Counted from the stretch's first letter, positions 17,475-26,482 are shown. The stretch: DNA of 64,000 nt from Microvirga arvi (GCF_016892765.1 NZ_JAFEMD010000019.1:1-64000); one strand, 5' to 3'. Program-made: numbers and translations. The notes: generated by a model from the sequence alone, not told the origin.

Positions 17475-17843
17475 ATGAACCGACTGCTGGTCAGCCTTTT
17501 CCTTGCCGCGCCATTGATCCCAGTCAGCACCACGGGCATGGCGCAGTCGCAGTTCGACGGGCGCTGGACCGTCACGACCATTCCAGAGAGGGGTGCCTGT
17601 CGGAGGAAGAATCATTATGCGGTCGTGGTTGAGAATGGCGTGGCCCGCAATGCCTCAGGGCGGACGAGGACCACTGTCACTGGCGGGCTGGAGCCCAGCG
17701 GGCGCGTGCAGGCCAGCCTCCAACGTCGTGAGGCTCAGGTTGATGTGACAGGCAATCTCGCGGGGCAATCGGGTTCGGGCACATGGACCTTGGCCGGGAG
17801 GATCGACTGTTCGGGACGGTGGACCGCCGCGAAACGAGGCTGA
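17475..17843 (+). CDS. small exported protein, unknown function
   Basis: The protein has 122 residues with a Sec signal (MNRLLVSLFLAAPLIPVSTTGMAQS). The mature part begins FDGRWTVTTIPERGAC and ends GTWTLAGRIDCSGRWTA, a beta-rich pattern with two Cys likely to be paired in the periplasm. The ATG at 17475 with GGGAGA upstream is preferred over the GTG-less longer frame at 17460. No named family is recognised. It follows the AraC gene by 74 bases in the same direction. Confidence 0.68.
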   Translation: MNRLLVSLFLAAPLIPVSTTGMAQSQFDGRWTVTTIPERGACRRKNHYAVVVENGVARNASGRTRTTVTGGLEPSGRVQASLQRREAQVDVTGNLAGQSGSGTWTLAGRIDCSGRWTAAKRG

Positions 17844-18229
17844 CGCCTGAGGGCGGAGTCAATCGCGTCGAAACTCTCCTGAAGCGAGTCAAGGCTGAGG
17901 GTTAGTGCTGTCGAGCGGCGACGCTGTTCAGCGATGACCCAAATTGTTAAGGGATTGTCCCTGCCGATCAAGCACTAGGTTCTCGCCGGACTAGCATGAG
18001 GCCAGAAAGGCGGGAAAGCCGCGAGGCCCGTCCTGGTGCGAAGTGTGCCTCCCCTTGGCGAATTTCGCTATTGGTGCCTCACACGATCCGGTCCATGAGC
18101 CCTCGCCATGATCAGTGCCAAGGCCACCTGCACACTTCAGGAGGCAGGATGGGAGGCCAGGTGAGAATAGCCAACGTGAGCTCGGGTTCGTGAACGCCCG
18201 GGTTGGGGGCTCAACAAAAGGAGCCGACC
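17844..18229. other. intergenic region, no gene seen
   Basis: About 385 bases upstream of the exported aminotransferase gene. No open frame here has a ribosome binding site and recognisable features. Confidence 0.5.
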
Positions 18230-19492
18230 ATGCCGCTTTCGATCACTCGCAGGTCCATTCTCCAGCAGGCTGGTGGCGTGGCAGCTTTCGCCGCCAGCAG
18301 CGGTGCTCTCCAGAACATAGCGCGGGCACAAACCACCAATGGCGAGGATTATTGGGACCTGGTCCGTCGCCAGTTCATCTTCGCGGACACCGCCGTTCCG
18401 ATGAACTGCGCCAACCTGTGCCCGTCCTTCCAATCCGTCGCGGACAAGGTCGAGACGCTGACCCGGGTCGTCGATTATGACGTGTCCTTCAACAACCGGG
18501 CGCAGTTCAATGACACGCTGAAAGCATCACGGGCCAAGGTGGCAGCCCAGATCGGCGCGGCGCCGGACGAGATTGCACTCACCCGGAACACGTCGGAGGG
18601 CAACAGCATCATCACCAACGGCCTCAACTTCAAGCCTGGCGACGAGATCGTGATCTGGGATCAGAACCACGTCACCAACAACGAGGCCTGGGATATTCGG
18701 GCCAAACGTTTCGGATTGAAGATCATCCGGGTTGCGCTGCCGCGGGTGCCCGACAGCGATGAGCAGGTCGTGGATCTGTTCGCCAAGGCATGCACGGACC
18801 GCACGAAGGTGCTCACCTTCACCGAGGTTTCCAACGTCAGCGGGCTCAAGCTGCCGGCGAAAAAGCTGGCCGCGACGGCCCGCGACCGAGGCATCTATTG
18901 CCACGTGGATGGCGCCCAGAGCTGGGGGGCCTTGGCCCTCAATGTTCATGACACGGGTTGCGACTCCTTAGCCGCCAGCGCCCACAAGTGGTTCATGGGC
19001 CCCAAGGAAGTCGGCATTCTCTACGTCCGCAATGGGCGTGCCCCGGACATCTGGCCCAACACCATCGGCTATACCGGCGACATCAAGGTGGAGCTGGACC
19101 TCCAGAACGCACAGAAGTTCGAGACCTTGGGCCAGCGGGACGACGCGGCCGTCGCAGCCCTCGGCGAGACCGCCGATCTGCACGCGCAAATCCGCCCGGA
19201 GCGGGTTCAGGCCCGTGTCACGGAACTCGCGAGCCTCTTGAAGGCAGGGCTGAAGGATGCGGGCGCGACCCTGGTGACACCGGAGGATCCGGCGTTGAGC
19301 GGGGGCGTGGTGGTCATCGAGGTTCCGAAGGAGAACCAGAAGACGGTTGCCGATACCCTCTATACGAAGTTCGGCATCGCGGCCTCGACCTCCGGCGGAC
19401 TGCGGCTTTGCCCGCATATCTACAACACCCGCGCCCATATCCAGCGGGCTATCGACGGTGTCGCCTCCATGCGGGAACTGATCAAGGTGTAA
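18230..19492 (+). CDS. Tat-exported class V aminotransferase (isopenicillin-N epimerase-like)
   Basis: This 420-residue protein has a twin-arginine signal (ITRRSILQQAGG) cut near ARAQT. The PLP fold is intact: ALTRNTSEGNS phosphate-binding region, HVDGAQSWG (Asp227) and the Schiff-base lysine in SAHKWFMGPKE (Lys253). The group includes cysteine desulfurase-like and isopenicillin N epimerase-like enzymes. A Tat signal fits cytoplasmic cofactor loading before export. AAGGAG precedes the ATG at 18230. An alcohol dehydrogenase gene follows after 27 bases, so the two are probably co-transcribed. The substrate is unknown. Confidence 0.87.
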   Translation: MPLSITRRSILQQAGGVAAFAASSGALQNIARAQTTNGEDYWDLVRRQFIFADTAVPMNCANLCPSFQSVADKVETLTRVVDYDVSFNNRAQFNDTLKASRAKVAAQIGAAPDEIALTRNTSEGNSIITNGLNFKPGDEIVIWDQNHVTNNEAWDIRAKRFGLKIIRVALPRVPDSDEQVVDLFAKACTDRTKVLTFTEVSNVSGLKLPAKKLAATARDRGIYCHVDGAQSWGALALNVHDTGCDSLAASAHKWFMGPKEVGILYVRNGRAPDIWPNTIGYTGDIKVELDLQNAQKFETLGQRDDAAVAALGETADLHAQIRPERVQARVTELASLLKAGLKDAGATLVTPEDPALSGGVVVIEVPKENQKTVADTLYTKFGIAASTSGGLRLCPHIYNTRAHIQRAIDGVASMRELIKV

Positions 19493-19519
19493 TGCGCGGG
19501 ATCGATACGGGAGGAAGCT

Positions 19520-20542
19520 ATGGCAAGAACAATGAAGGCAGCCGTGGTGCGTCAGTTCAAGGCGCCGTTATCCATCGACGAGGTTCCGGTGCCGGAGGCT
19601 GGCCCTGGCCAGATCCTCGTCAAGATCGAGGCCTCCGGGGTATGCCACACCGACTTACATGCGGCAGATGGCGATTGGCCGGTCAAGCCCACTCCGCCTT
19701 TCATTCCGGGCCATGAAGGCGTCGGCACCGTCGCTGCGGTCGGCGCGGGCGTGACCGCAGTGAAGGAGGGGGACCGGGTCGGGGTGCCCTGGTTGCATAC
19801 GGCTTGCGGACATTGCAGACACTGTCTCGCAAGTTGGGAAACCCTGTGCGACGCACAGCAGAACACCGGCTATTCGGTCAATGGCGGCTTCGCCGAGTAC
19901 GTCCTCGCGGACCCGAACTATGTCGGGCATCTGCCCGACCGCCTCGATTGGAACACGGCTGCCCCGATCCTCTGTGCCGGCGTCACCGTCTACAAGGGGC
20001 TGAAGGAAACCGATACCAAGCCAGGCGACACCGTCGTGATCTCGGGCATCGGCGGGCTCGGCCATATTGCCGTGCAGTACGCCAAGGCAATGGGGCTCAA
20101 TGTCATCGCCGTCGACATCTCCGACGAGAAATTGGCGCTCGCGCGCGAGATGGGGGCTGACGCCATAATCAACGCGAAGACGACGGACCCTGTCGCCGAG
20201 GTGAAGGCGCTGTGCGGGGGCGCCCAGGGCGCGCTCGTGACCGCCGTCTCTCCTCAGGCCTTCAGCCAAGCGCTCGGCATGCTCGCCAAGCGGGGGACAA
20301 TGGCGCTCGTCGGGCTGCCGCCGGGCTCGTTTGCACTTGATATCTTCGACACGGTGCTGATGCGCAAGACCATCCGGGGATCGATCGTAGGCACCCGCTT
20401 GGACCTGGCGGAATGCCTGCAATTCGCGGGTGACGGCAAGGTCAAGGTTCACTACTCGCTCGAGCCTCTGGAGGCGATCAACGACATCTTCGACCGCATG
20501 CGTGACAACAGGATCGATGGTCGGGTCGTGATGACCATCTAG
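19520..20542 (+). CDS. adhP: zinc-dependent alcohol dehydrogenase
   Basis: The protein has 340 residues, the AdhP length. Catalytic zinc ligands are Cys42, His65/Glu66 (GHEGVG) and Cys152. The structural zinc cluster is Cys96, Cys99, Cys102 and Cys110 (CGHCRHC). The NAD-binding Rossmann motif is [17 protein letters not shown]. It oxidises primary alcohols such as ethanol to aldehydes with NAD, or works in reverse. GGGAGG precedes the ATG. It follows the exported aminotransferase gene by 27 bases. Confidence 0.92.
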   Translation: MARTMKAAVVRQFKAPLSIDEVPVPEAGPGQILVKIEASGVCHTDLHAADGDWPVKPTPPFIPGHEGVGTVAAVGAGVTAVKEGDRVGVPWLHTACGHCRHCLASWETLCDAQQNTGYSVNGGFAEYVLADPNYVGHLPDRLDWNTAAPILCAGVTVYKGLKETDTKPGDTVVISGIGGLGHIAVQYAKAMGLNVIAVDISDEKLALAREMGADAIINAKTTDPVAEVKALCGGAQGALVTAVSPQAFSQALGMLAKRGTMALVGLPPGSFALDIFDTVLMRKTIRGSIVGTRLDLAECLQFAGDGKVKVHYSLEPLEAINDIFDRMRDNRIDGRVVMTI

Positions 20543-20613
20543 CGAGGGAGAAGCAGCCAAGCCGTCACCTCGATGCATGCTGGGCTGGTGCACGGTCCGC
20601 TCCAGAGCCGATC

Positions 20614-20940
20614 TCATCGCGACATGAGATTGCGGGCGAGCATCACCGCTGCGGCATCGGGGGATCCTCCCTTGGCGGTTGGCATGAGCTTCCCGGCCTT
20701 GAGCATGAGCTCGGTCATGACGTGCAGGATCTCCTCGTCCGATTGGACCACGCTGGCGGCGTCAAAATCCTTGCGGATCTTGCTGAACACGTCGCTGCGC
20801 TTTGGATCGACCGTACCTCTGGCGAGAGCGTCTGCGTAAGTATCTGCATCCTGGCCCGTGATGCCCAACTTCTTGGCGGCCCATCGGCCGAGGAGCTTGT
20901 TGCGGATTATCGTCGTCTGCACATCGTTGGAGTTGATCAT
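20614..20940 (-). CDS. DUF1476 / ATPase zeta-subunit paralogue lacking the inhibitory N-terminus
   Basis: This 108-residue protein contains the DUF1476 core: RNKLLGRWAAKKLGITGQDADTYADAL, then DVFSKIRKDFDAA and a helical end with MTELMLKAGKLM. In alphaproteobacteria the zeta protein inhibits F1-ATPase through its first 15-20 residues. Here those are absent: the ATG at 20940 (GGAG upstream) starts only about 12 residues before RNKLLG. The C-terminus is extended by about 15 residues (GGSPDAAAVMLARNLMSR). It may be a paralogue that no longer inhibits the ATPase. It is co-directional with, and 43 bases after, the GH1 gene. Confidence 0.75.
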   Translation of the reverse strand: MINSNDVQTTIIRNKLLGRWAAKKLGITGQDADTYADALARGTVDPKRSDVFSKIRKDFDAASVVQSDEEILHVMTELMLKAGKLMPTAKGGSPDAAAVMLARNLMSR

Positions 20941-20983
20941 TCGAGTTCTCCGATCGCTGGTCATTGCACGGAAGGGAAGTCAA

Positions 20984-22333
20984 CTAGCTCCTGAGTTCCG
21001 GCTTGGTCTTCAGCTCATGGCGCAAGTACCGGCGCCAACCCTCGCGACGCCGGGCCGCCACCGGTTCATCGTACTCGCTCGGCAGCATGACCGGCACGAA
21101 CAGACAGACGCTCTGGGTCGGCAGCACCTCCCGCCACTGTGAGAGAAGCTTCTTGAACGCTACTCCCACCGGTCTGATGTTGCGATCGAGATCGTACAGT
21201 CCACGCGGGTTGACCTTGCCCCGCTGTTCACGCAAGGCGATATCCCAGTCGATCTGATCCGTGAGCGAGTACCAGGTGAAGCCGACGATGGGCACACGGT
21301 TGTTGCGCACGCGCAGGACGTTGGCCCATTGCTTCCAGAGCCAGTCAACGGCCTCGTCACCCTCGTGACCCTGGTCGAAGTTGGTCTCGGTATGCATCAC
21401 GGGCAGGCCATAGCGGTCGTGATACTGGCGTGTGATCTCGTCATAGCCGAAGACCTCGCCTGCGGGCAGGATCCCGCCGCGAGCATCCACCCGGTGCTCG
21501 TTCGAGTGATAGAAATCGTTGCCCATGATGCAGTGGTGGCGCAGGGTATTGTCCAAAAAGAAATGGTATTCTTCCCGCGTCATGCCGTTATCGAGCAGGT
21601 ACTCGTGCATGTGCGAGTTGACCGGGTACCCGTAGTTCAGGTCGAGCGACAGGAACCGTCGCGCGTTGTAGAACTCGGCGGACTTGATCGCCTGCGGATT
21701 GTCGGCGTGGAAATACTCGGTTGACTCGCTCTGGATGAAGATCGCATCCGGACGCTCGTCGAGAATGGCATACATGGCCAACACATTCGCCTTGGCCATG
21801 TGCTTGAGCGCGGTGACGAAAGCCTTATCGCTCTTCAATTGCTCGTTCCACCAGCCGAAGGCGGCCGAGAACTGGGCGCAGATGAACATCTCGTTGACCG
21901 GAGTGTAGAACTGGACCCAGGGGAAACGCTGAGCAAAGGCGCGGGCGTACTCGGCAAACAGCTCGGGGAAGTCCGGGTTCTGGAAGTCGCCGATCCAGTC
22001 CGGCACGCCGAAGTGGCACAGGTCGACGATGGGGATGATGTCACGTTCCTTCAGCCAGGCGAATGTCAGGTCGGTGAACTCCCAGTCATAGCGGCCCTGA
22101 CCGAGGAACGTCTTGTACAGCGGAGGACCGTAGCGCAGGAAGCGGATGTTCAGGTCCCCGAGGAGTTCGAAGTCCCGCTGCCACTGGTCGTAGTGACCGC
22201 ACTCCTCCATCTGGTCCCGGCGCACGCGGCCGTTCTGGATCGTGGGATAGCTGTTCTCGATGCCGGTCGCGAACAGGAAGAGTGTGACCCTGGTAGGTTG
22301 GCGGTCACCATCGCCGTGGGAAGGATCTCTCAT
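20984..22333 (-). CDS. GH1 family glycoside hydrolase
   Basis: The protein has 449 residues, normal for GH1. The barrel motifs include RDFELLGDLNIRFLRYGPPLY, DLCHFGVPDWIG, the acid/base glutamate in FYTPVNEMF (TxNE) and the nucleophile glutamate in MHTETNFD, followed by FTWYSLTDQIDWD. It has no signal peptide, so it is cytoplasmic. GH1 enzymes cleave beta-glucosides or beta-galactosides; this one is a divergent subgroup and the substrate is uncertain. The ATG at 22333 with GAGGAG upstream is chosen over the longer frame to 22525. Confidence 0.85.
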   Translation of the reverse strand: MRDPSHGDGDRQPTRVTLFLFATGIENSYPTIQNGRVRRDQMEECGHYDQWQRDFELLGDLNIRFLRYGPPLYKTFLGQGRYDWEFTDLTFAWLKERDIIPIVDLCHFGVPDWIGDFQNPDFPELFAEYARAFAQRFPWVQFYTPVNEMFICAQFSAAFGWWNEQLKSDKAFVTALKHMAKANVLAMYAILDERPDAIFIQSESTEYFHADNPQAIKSAEFYNARRFLSLDLNYGYPVNSHMHEYLLDNGMTREEYHFFLDNTLRHHCIMGNDFYHSNEHRVDARGGILPAGEVFGYDEITRQYHDRYGLPVMHTETNFDQGHEGDEAVDWLWKQWANVLRVRNNRVPIVGFTWYSLTDQIDWDIALREQRGKVNPRGLYDLDRNIRPVGVAFKKLLSQWREVLPTQSVCLFVPVMLPSEYDEPVAARRREGWRRYLRHELKTKPELRS

Positions 22334-22875
22334 GATGCTCCTCGTCGGTTTCTCAGTCGAGGCGATTGGGGTCTTCTGAGCCGGGCCTAGGGCCGCCTGC
22401 AATGAAAGACGTGCGCCAAGGCCCGACAGTGCGGCAGTGATCCTTGAGCAATAGTCTCGCCCTCTTCCAGCGGCCGCTAGTATCGCACCAATCGAGTATC
22501 CTGCTTGACCTTTTGGGTCATTCATTCGGCAAATTGTGACCGACGTCGCGGCTCGGTTCCCGACCGAGGTGCTGCCCTGGCAGACTTTGTGACTTGGTTA
22601 GGCTGATTACCGAACGTCGCCGGCCGTAACCTGTGACGACGAACGACGGAAGTGCCTGAGTTCCACGAGTTGCTGCAATGGATGCCGGACTCGGATCTTA
22701 GGCCTTTGCTCAAGGATCGAAGATCAACCTGAAAGTAAGGCAATGTATAGGTTTGATTTTGATCGCAATTCTGCTTTGCTTTCTACTATGCTTGAAGCGA
22801 AGAACGTTACTCCCTACGGTCCCATTCCAGGCCTGATGGGGCTGCCATGGCGTCCTATGAGGAGCAAAAAGGATG
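22334..22875. other. intergenic region up to the IS6 element, no gene seen
   Basis: About 540 bases. It contains the presumed promoter region of the glycosidase gene and AT-rich sequence near 22740-22800. No supported coding sequence. Confidence 0.5.
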
Positions 22876-23700
22876 GGTTCTGTCGCAAATCCGGAACACG
22901 GGCGAGAGCAGTAGATGCACCGTACTGTGCCCTTATGCGGCGAGCAGGTGAAACTGCTCCGCGAGCGACAGCTGCTGACTGCAGACATATTTCGCCTGCT
23001 GTTTACGCATCATATGGATCAACTCGATGCCACCCAAGATCACGCGGGCACTGTCAGCGGACTTGAAGCCGAGCATCGAACGAACGCGGCGTTTGACGGC
23101 GCGGTGATCCTGCTCAATGCGGTTATTGAGGTATTGGCTCTGCCGGATCCTGATCGGCTCGAGCCTGCGTCTTGAACGGTCCTGTAACCGGCTCTCGGCA
23201 TCACACGATATGATGGCTTTCCGATTGGTTTGGCTGCCGTCGATGACGACCCTCTCGGGCCGGCCGTGCCGCTTGAGCGCCTTGCGCAGGAACCTCTTGG
23301 CGGCCGTCAGATCGCGCCGTTCGCTGAACCAGAACTCGACCGTGTCGCCATGGCTGTCAAGGGCTCGGTAGAGATACGTCCATTGCCCGCGCACCTTGAT
23401 ATACGTTTCATCGACATGCCATTTCCGGCTCACGGGCCTCTTGTGTCGATTGAACCGCTGCAGCAGCTCGGGGGAGTAACGTACGACCCAGCGATGCACC
23501 GTGGCATGGTCGACGGAGATGCCCCGCTCGGCCATCATCTCTTCTAAGTTCCGCAGACTGAGATTGTAAGCCAAATACCACCGCACGCAGAGCAGGATCA
23601 CCGAGCGATCAAAATGCCTGCCCTTGAACATGCCACTCTCTTCCCTGAAGCCGAGGAGGCTATAGCTGAAACTCTGAAACAAAACGTTTGCGACACATCC
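22876..23700 (-). mobile_element. IS6-family insertion sequence 1
   Basis: The 825-base element has ends GGTTCTGTCGCAAA (left) and GGATGTGTCGCAAA (right, read inward). It holds one transposase gene. The eight bases flanking each end differ (AAAGGATG and GTATGGGG), so there is no target duplication. That is usual when IS6 elements have served in replicative cointegration or deletion. Confidence 0.82.
22933..23631 (-). CDS. IS6-family transposase
   Basis: The 232-residue protein has the IS6/IS26 layout: MFKGRHFDRSVILLCVRWYL, a helix-turn-helix around ERGISVDHATVHRWVVRYSPEL, then the DDE catalytic core with WHVDETYIKVRGQW, VVIDGS and the final NNRIEQDHRAVKRR. Length and motifs are complete, so it may be active. 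The frame remains open to 23682, but the ATG at 23631 matches family starts. Confidence 0.9.
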   Translation of the reverse strand: MFKGRHFDRSVILLCVRWYLAYNLSLRNLEEMMAERGISVDHATVHRWVVRYSPELLQRFNRHKRPVSRKWHVDETYIKVRGQWTYLYRALDSHGDTVEFWFSERRDLTAAKRFLRKALKRHGRPERVVIDGSQTNRKAIISCDAESRLQDRSRRRLEPIRIRQSQYLNNRIEQDHRAVKRRVRSMLGFKSADSARVILGGIELIHMMRKQQAKYVCSQQLSLAEQFHLLAA

Positions 23701-23767
23701 GTATGGGGCGGTAGAGCCTCACTCTGAAAAAATGCGGAGTGGCCGGGTCAACATTCCGGTCTTGATG

Positions 23768-24085
23768 TCACGCCAGTATGGGCTCAGGCGTGAACGGCGA
23801 GCGATCAACCAGCAACACCCTGGCCACTGCGCCAGCGGACCGCAACTCGCCCAAAACAAGCTTCATCGCCTCAGAGGCGGCTGCTTGCTGAGCCTGCTGT
23901 GTCGTGCGGAACTCCAGCATGGCGAACGTGTCGGGGCTTTCCTGATGAGCCGTGCGGTAGGCCATGAAGGATACCGCTCCGGGAAGTTGCAGGAGACGAG
24001 CGATCCAGTCCTGGACGTGCCGGTTGTAGTCGTTCCAGTGCTGCGTGTCGGTCGGACGATCATACTGGAGCATGACATAAGCCAT
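23768..24085 (-). CDS. small protein, probable dimeric alpha/beta-barrel fold
   Basis: This 105-residue protein starts at an ATG with AAGGAGG eight bases upstream. The pattern MAYVMLQYDRP, HVQDWIARLLQLPGAVSFMAYR, FAMLEFRTTQQAQQAA and VARVLLVDRSPF alternates strands and helices like antibiotic-monooxygenase or stress-response (Dabb) barrels. No catalytic residue can be assigned. It stands alone just beyond the right end of IS6 element 1. Confidence 0.65.
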   Translation of the reverse strand: MAYVMLQYDRPTDTQHWNDYNRHVQDWIARLLQLPGAVSFMAYRTAHQESPDTFAMLEFRTTQQAQQAAASEAMKLVLGELRSAGAVARVLLVDRSPFTPEPILA

Positions 24086-24142
24086 GGCTTTCCTCCTTGG
24101 CGTCACCGTAAACTGGTAACCACCTGACAATCTCTCGTCTCA

Positions 24143-24265
24143 TCACATGTCCTGAGCCGTTCGGAATGCCTCCAGATAGGCGGTTTCCAAAGCCGGAAGC
24201 TTAAGTCCGATCTCGTCAGGATTGAGATCCCGTGCGGTCGTGAGATGAAAATAGAAGCACGGCAT
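24143..24265 (-). pseudogene. truncated DUF6894 gene
   Basis: The minus frame from the ATG at 24265 reads MPCFYFHLTTARDLNPDEIG then LKLPALETAYLEAFRTAQDM and stops after 40 residues. It matches the first half of the DUF6894 protein at 12965-13234 (DLSRDELGLDFPDVETAYRETFCAARDI). Family members run to 75-90 residues, so this copy is cut short by the TGA at 24143-24145. It could still be expressed as a mini-protein. Confidence 0.6.
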
Positions 24266-24462
24266 CACACCTTCAATCGCGCTTCGCCCATCGCAAGACC
24301 ATTCATATCAATGTGCTGGCACCACCTGAGTTGCTGCTGGCAGGGAGAGCCTGCTTGATCTCTGGCCGAGGCACGCTGTGGTGCGCTGCGAGAAGGCCCA
24401 GTGTTCTTGATGCCAAGCAGGGTGTAAAATGCCCGTAAGAACAAGAGCGAGGGAGGCTTACC

Positions 24463-24843
24463 ATGTCATGCGTCCCGACGAACGACCCAGCGCCCCTGTC
24501 CCAACCTGATCGCGGCGCTCTGACCACAGAGATACAACGGGTGCTGGCCGCGCTGTCCGAAGTTGAAGCCCGCTACGAGAGCGACCGGGAATGCCTCAAG
24601 GGCTGGTCTGGCCCTTACGCAATCAGGGTGCGCTTCGTCGAGCATCTTGAGGCCCATCATGCCCAGGAGCGGCAGCCCCTCGTCCAGCGTCTTGCTGATC
24701 TGCATCAGCAGATCACCACGGCGGCGATGCTCCAGAGCCTGCGCAGTTCGCAGCACAAAGGTACCGAGGTCAGTAATGGCTCTGGGCGGGTGAGACCATC
24801 TCGTGGTTATCGCCCGCGTGGCTCGTCCCAATGGGGAGCATAG
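24463..24843 (+). CDS. hypothetical protein
   Basis: The protein has 126 residues and a GGGAGG ribosome binding site. The middle is helical and charged (EIQRVLAALSEVEARYESDREC, HLEAHHAQERQPLVQRLADLHQQI), a likely coiled-coil or helix bundle; the tail is Arg/Ser/Gly-rich and disordered. No family is recognised. Its 3' end overlaps a small antisense gene candidate at 24807-24941. Confidence 0.55.
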   Translation: MSCVPTNDPAPLSQPDRGALTTEIQRVLAALSEVEARYESDRECLKGWSGPYAIRVRFVEHLEAHHAQERQPLVQRLADLHQQITTAAMLQSLRSSQHKGTEVSNGSGRVRPSRGYRPRGSSQWGA

Positions 24844-24941
24844 CCCCGGTTGGTTCTGCCGTACTCCGGGACGTGGTCGTCCCGCCCACACCGCTGACCA
24901 AGGATCATCCAGGTCAAGGCATACCCGATGGCCCCTGCCAT
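24807..24941 (-). CDS. candidate 44-residue membrane protein downstream of ecfG
   Basis: Beginning at the ATG at 24941, the frame gives a hydrophobic start (MAGAIGYALTWMILG; the four codons before the ATG, ITFI, extend the hydrophobic run), then a charged tail with CGRDDHVPEYGRTNRG and HWDEPRGR. It reads like a real one-helix protein. There is no good ribosome binding site, so translation may depend on coupling to ecfG, which ends 26 bases upstream, or start further upstream. It overlaps the 24463 gene antisense by 37 bases. Confidence 0.35.
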   Translation of the reverse strand: MAGAIGYALTWMILGQRCGRDDHVPEYGRTNRGYAPHWDEPRGR

Positions 24942-24967
24942 GATGAACGTGATCTGCCGGGAGGCTG

Positions 24968-25522
24968 TTACCGGGTGCAGTTCTCCTTGAAGATCGTGGC
25001 TTTCATCACCCGATCTGCTCCGATGTCCTCCGCGCTTTCGATGCCAAGCAGATCGGCCAATCTGGTCCGGGCTCGGTTGACCCGGCTCTTGATCGTTCCA
25101 ATCCGTGCGCCGCAGATTGCAGCAGCCTCCTCGTAGGAGAACCCCTGTGGGCCCACGAGCAGAAGGGCCTCCCGCTGGTCAATGGGCAGTTGGGCTAAGG
25201 CAGCCTTCAGGTCTTCCACATCAACGTGTCCGTCCTGCTCGGGCGGGACAGCAAGGCGGGCTGCGGTGCCACCATCCGGGTCTTCCACTTCACGTCGTCT
25301 CTTCCGATAAAAGGTGTGAAACTGATTGCGCAGGATTGTGAAAAGCCAAGCTTGGATATTGGTGCCGGGTTGAAACTGATTGATGTAAGTCAGTCCGCGT
25401 ACCATCGCCTCCTGCACCAGGTCGTCGGCCTGATCGATATTGCCGGTCAGCGAAATGGCAAAAGCCCTCAACGAAGGAATGGACTGGAGCAGCCCGGCGC
25501 GAAGGTCTGGCGGCAATGTCAT
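24968..25522 (-). CDS. ecfG: EcfG-type ECF sigma factor (general stress response)
   Basis: This 184-residue protein has region sigma-2 (about 10-75, with DQADDLVQEAMVRGLTYINQF and NIQAWLFTILRNQFHTFYRKRRRE) and region sigma-4 (about 105-160, with LPIDQREALLLVGPQGFSYEEAAAICGARIGTIKSR). The wording matches the EcfG group that directs the alphaproteobacterial general stress response. Its start overlaps the stop of the NepR gene by 4 bases, the standard nepR-ecfG order. NepR should hold it inactive until phosphorylated PhyR sequesters NepR; no phyR or sensor kinase gene lies in this window. Confidence 0.9.
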   Translation of the reverse strand: MTLPPDLRAGLLQSIPSLRAFAISLTGNIDQADDLVQEAMVRGLTYINQFQPGTNIQAWLFTILRNQFHTFYRKRRREVEDPDGGTAARLAVPPEQDGHVDVEDLKAALAQLPIDQREALLLVGPQGFSYEEAAAICGARIGTIKSRVNRARTRLADLLGIESAEDIGADRVMKATIFKENCTR

Positions 25523-25719
25523 GGCTTTCCCCTAGAGGAAGGTTGACCTAGCTGCGTGATAAGGTTCAGGAGGCGGTCGGGCAGAGGCTCCTCTTCAAAC
25601 TTTCCGTACATCGCGCGAAGCTCCTCACCGAGCTTGTCTCTGATGGTCGAGAAGGTGCGCGGGTCTGTTCGAAGGAGACCCGTTCGGGAGACGGATTGGC
25701 GCTTGTCGGTCTTGCTCAT
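25519..25719 (-). CDS. nepR: NepR family anti-sigma factor
   Basis: The protein has 66 residues. The conserved NepR core is IRDKLGEELRAMYGKFEEEPLPDRLLNLITQL, about residues 27-58: two helices joined by a Pro-containing linker that clamp EcfG or PhyR. The flanks are disordered. A CAGGAG lies 8 bases before the ATG. The ATGA overlap with ecfG predicts translational coupling and balanced amounts. A second NepR-like gene is divergent at 26072. Confidence 0.88.
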   Translation of the reverse strand: MSKTDKRQSVSRTGLLRTDPRTFSTIRDKLGEELRAMYGKFEEEPLPDRLLNLITQLGQPSSRGKP

Positions 25720-26071
25720 CGTGGGAACTCCTGAGCTAAGCTCCAGTCCCAGAGGCTTAAGCGATCATCATCGCTGGTCGTGAACGATAGGGGCGTCCGA
25801 CTAAACGAGTTCTTAATGGGCGAACTCTCATAAGACGACCAGCCGCGTTCGAACTGTTGCTCAAGAGGCAAAAGCACCAGAACATTGCGACTGCGCAAGC
25901 AACCGAGAGCCCACTCCAAGGTAGTAAAAGGGTGCTGTTTTCGACGAAGCCAGACACGCTGCTCGTACAATTGCCACAAAATCCCGCTGCGTTGCACGTA
26001 AGAGACCCCCAACAGGGGCGAGCCCATAGGGGCGTTCAGTGGCTATCCGTGCCACCAGCGAGAGTGTCTCT
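25720..26071. other. divergent regulatory region, no gene seen
   Basis: About 350 bases between the start of nepR and the divergent NepR-like gene. The minus-strand open frame 25716-26027 has no recognised motif. No clear EcfG-type GGAAC-N16/17-CGTT promoter could be found by eye. Confidence 0.4.
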
Positions 26072-26284
26072 ATGCAACAAACCCTGCTCCAACGTGACGC
26101 CCCGGCAGTTGCGCTCACTCGATCCGACTCCATTCCAAGCCAAGCGCCGGGTTCCTGTGACCTTCAGCAGCTTGGAGAGCGTCTGCGGCTGACCTACGGA
26201 CCAGTGGAGGCTCCACTTCCGGCTCGGCTGGCAGAGCTTGTGGAGCGCCTCGCACGACGTGAACAAGAGAACCAGTTGGCGTAG
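26072..26284 (+). CDS. NepR-like protein
   Basis: The protein is 70 residues from the ATG at 26072 (81 from the GTG at 26039; neither start has a strong ribosome binding site). The segment LQQLGERLRLTYGPVEAPLPARLAELVERL follows the NepR core pattern seen in the neighbouring nepR product (IRDKLGEELRAMYGKFEEEPLPDRLLNLITQL), including the central PLP. It is probably a NepR paralogue that competes for EcfG or PhyR (inference). The divergent layout with nepR-ecfG supports a shared stress-response role. Confidence 0.65.
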   Translation: MQQTLLQRDAPAVALTRSDSIPSQAPGSCDLQQLGERLRLTYGPVEAPLPARLAELVERLARREQENQLA

Positions 26285-26482
26285 GTGGCGTTAACGTGTG
26301 TCCACTCGATCCGGTGGGCTGACCATTGATCAAGAGGCTACTTTGTTTCAGAAATGGGTTTCATACAGTAATTGAGACCGTAGTTGAGTTGCTTTTTGCT
26401 ACCGCCGTGGCAGCCGAAAGTGTCGCCACCTTTTTGTTCCTAATTGTCATAGGAGTTGCTTGAGAAGGTTCGGAGAACGGCC

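Noticed and set aside
25716-26027. 103-codon minus-strand frame upstream of nepR
   Set aside because: No recognisable features, overlaps the nepR ribosome binding site region and lies in the divergent regulatory space.
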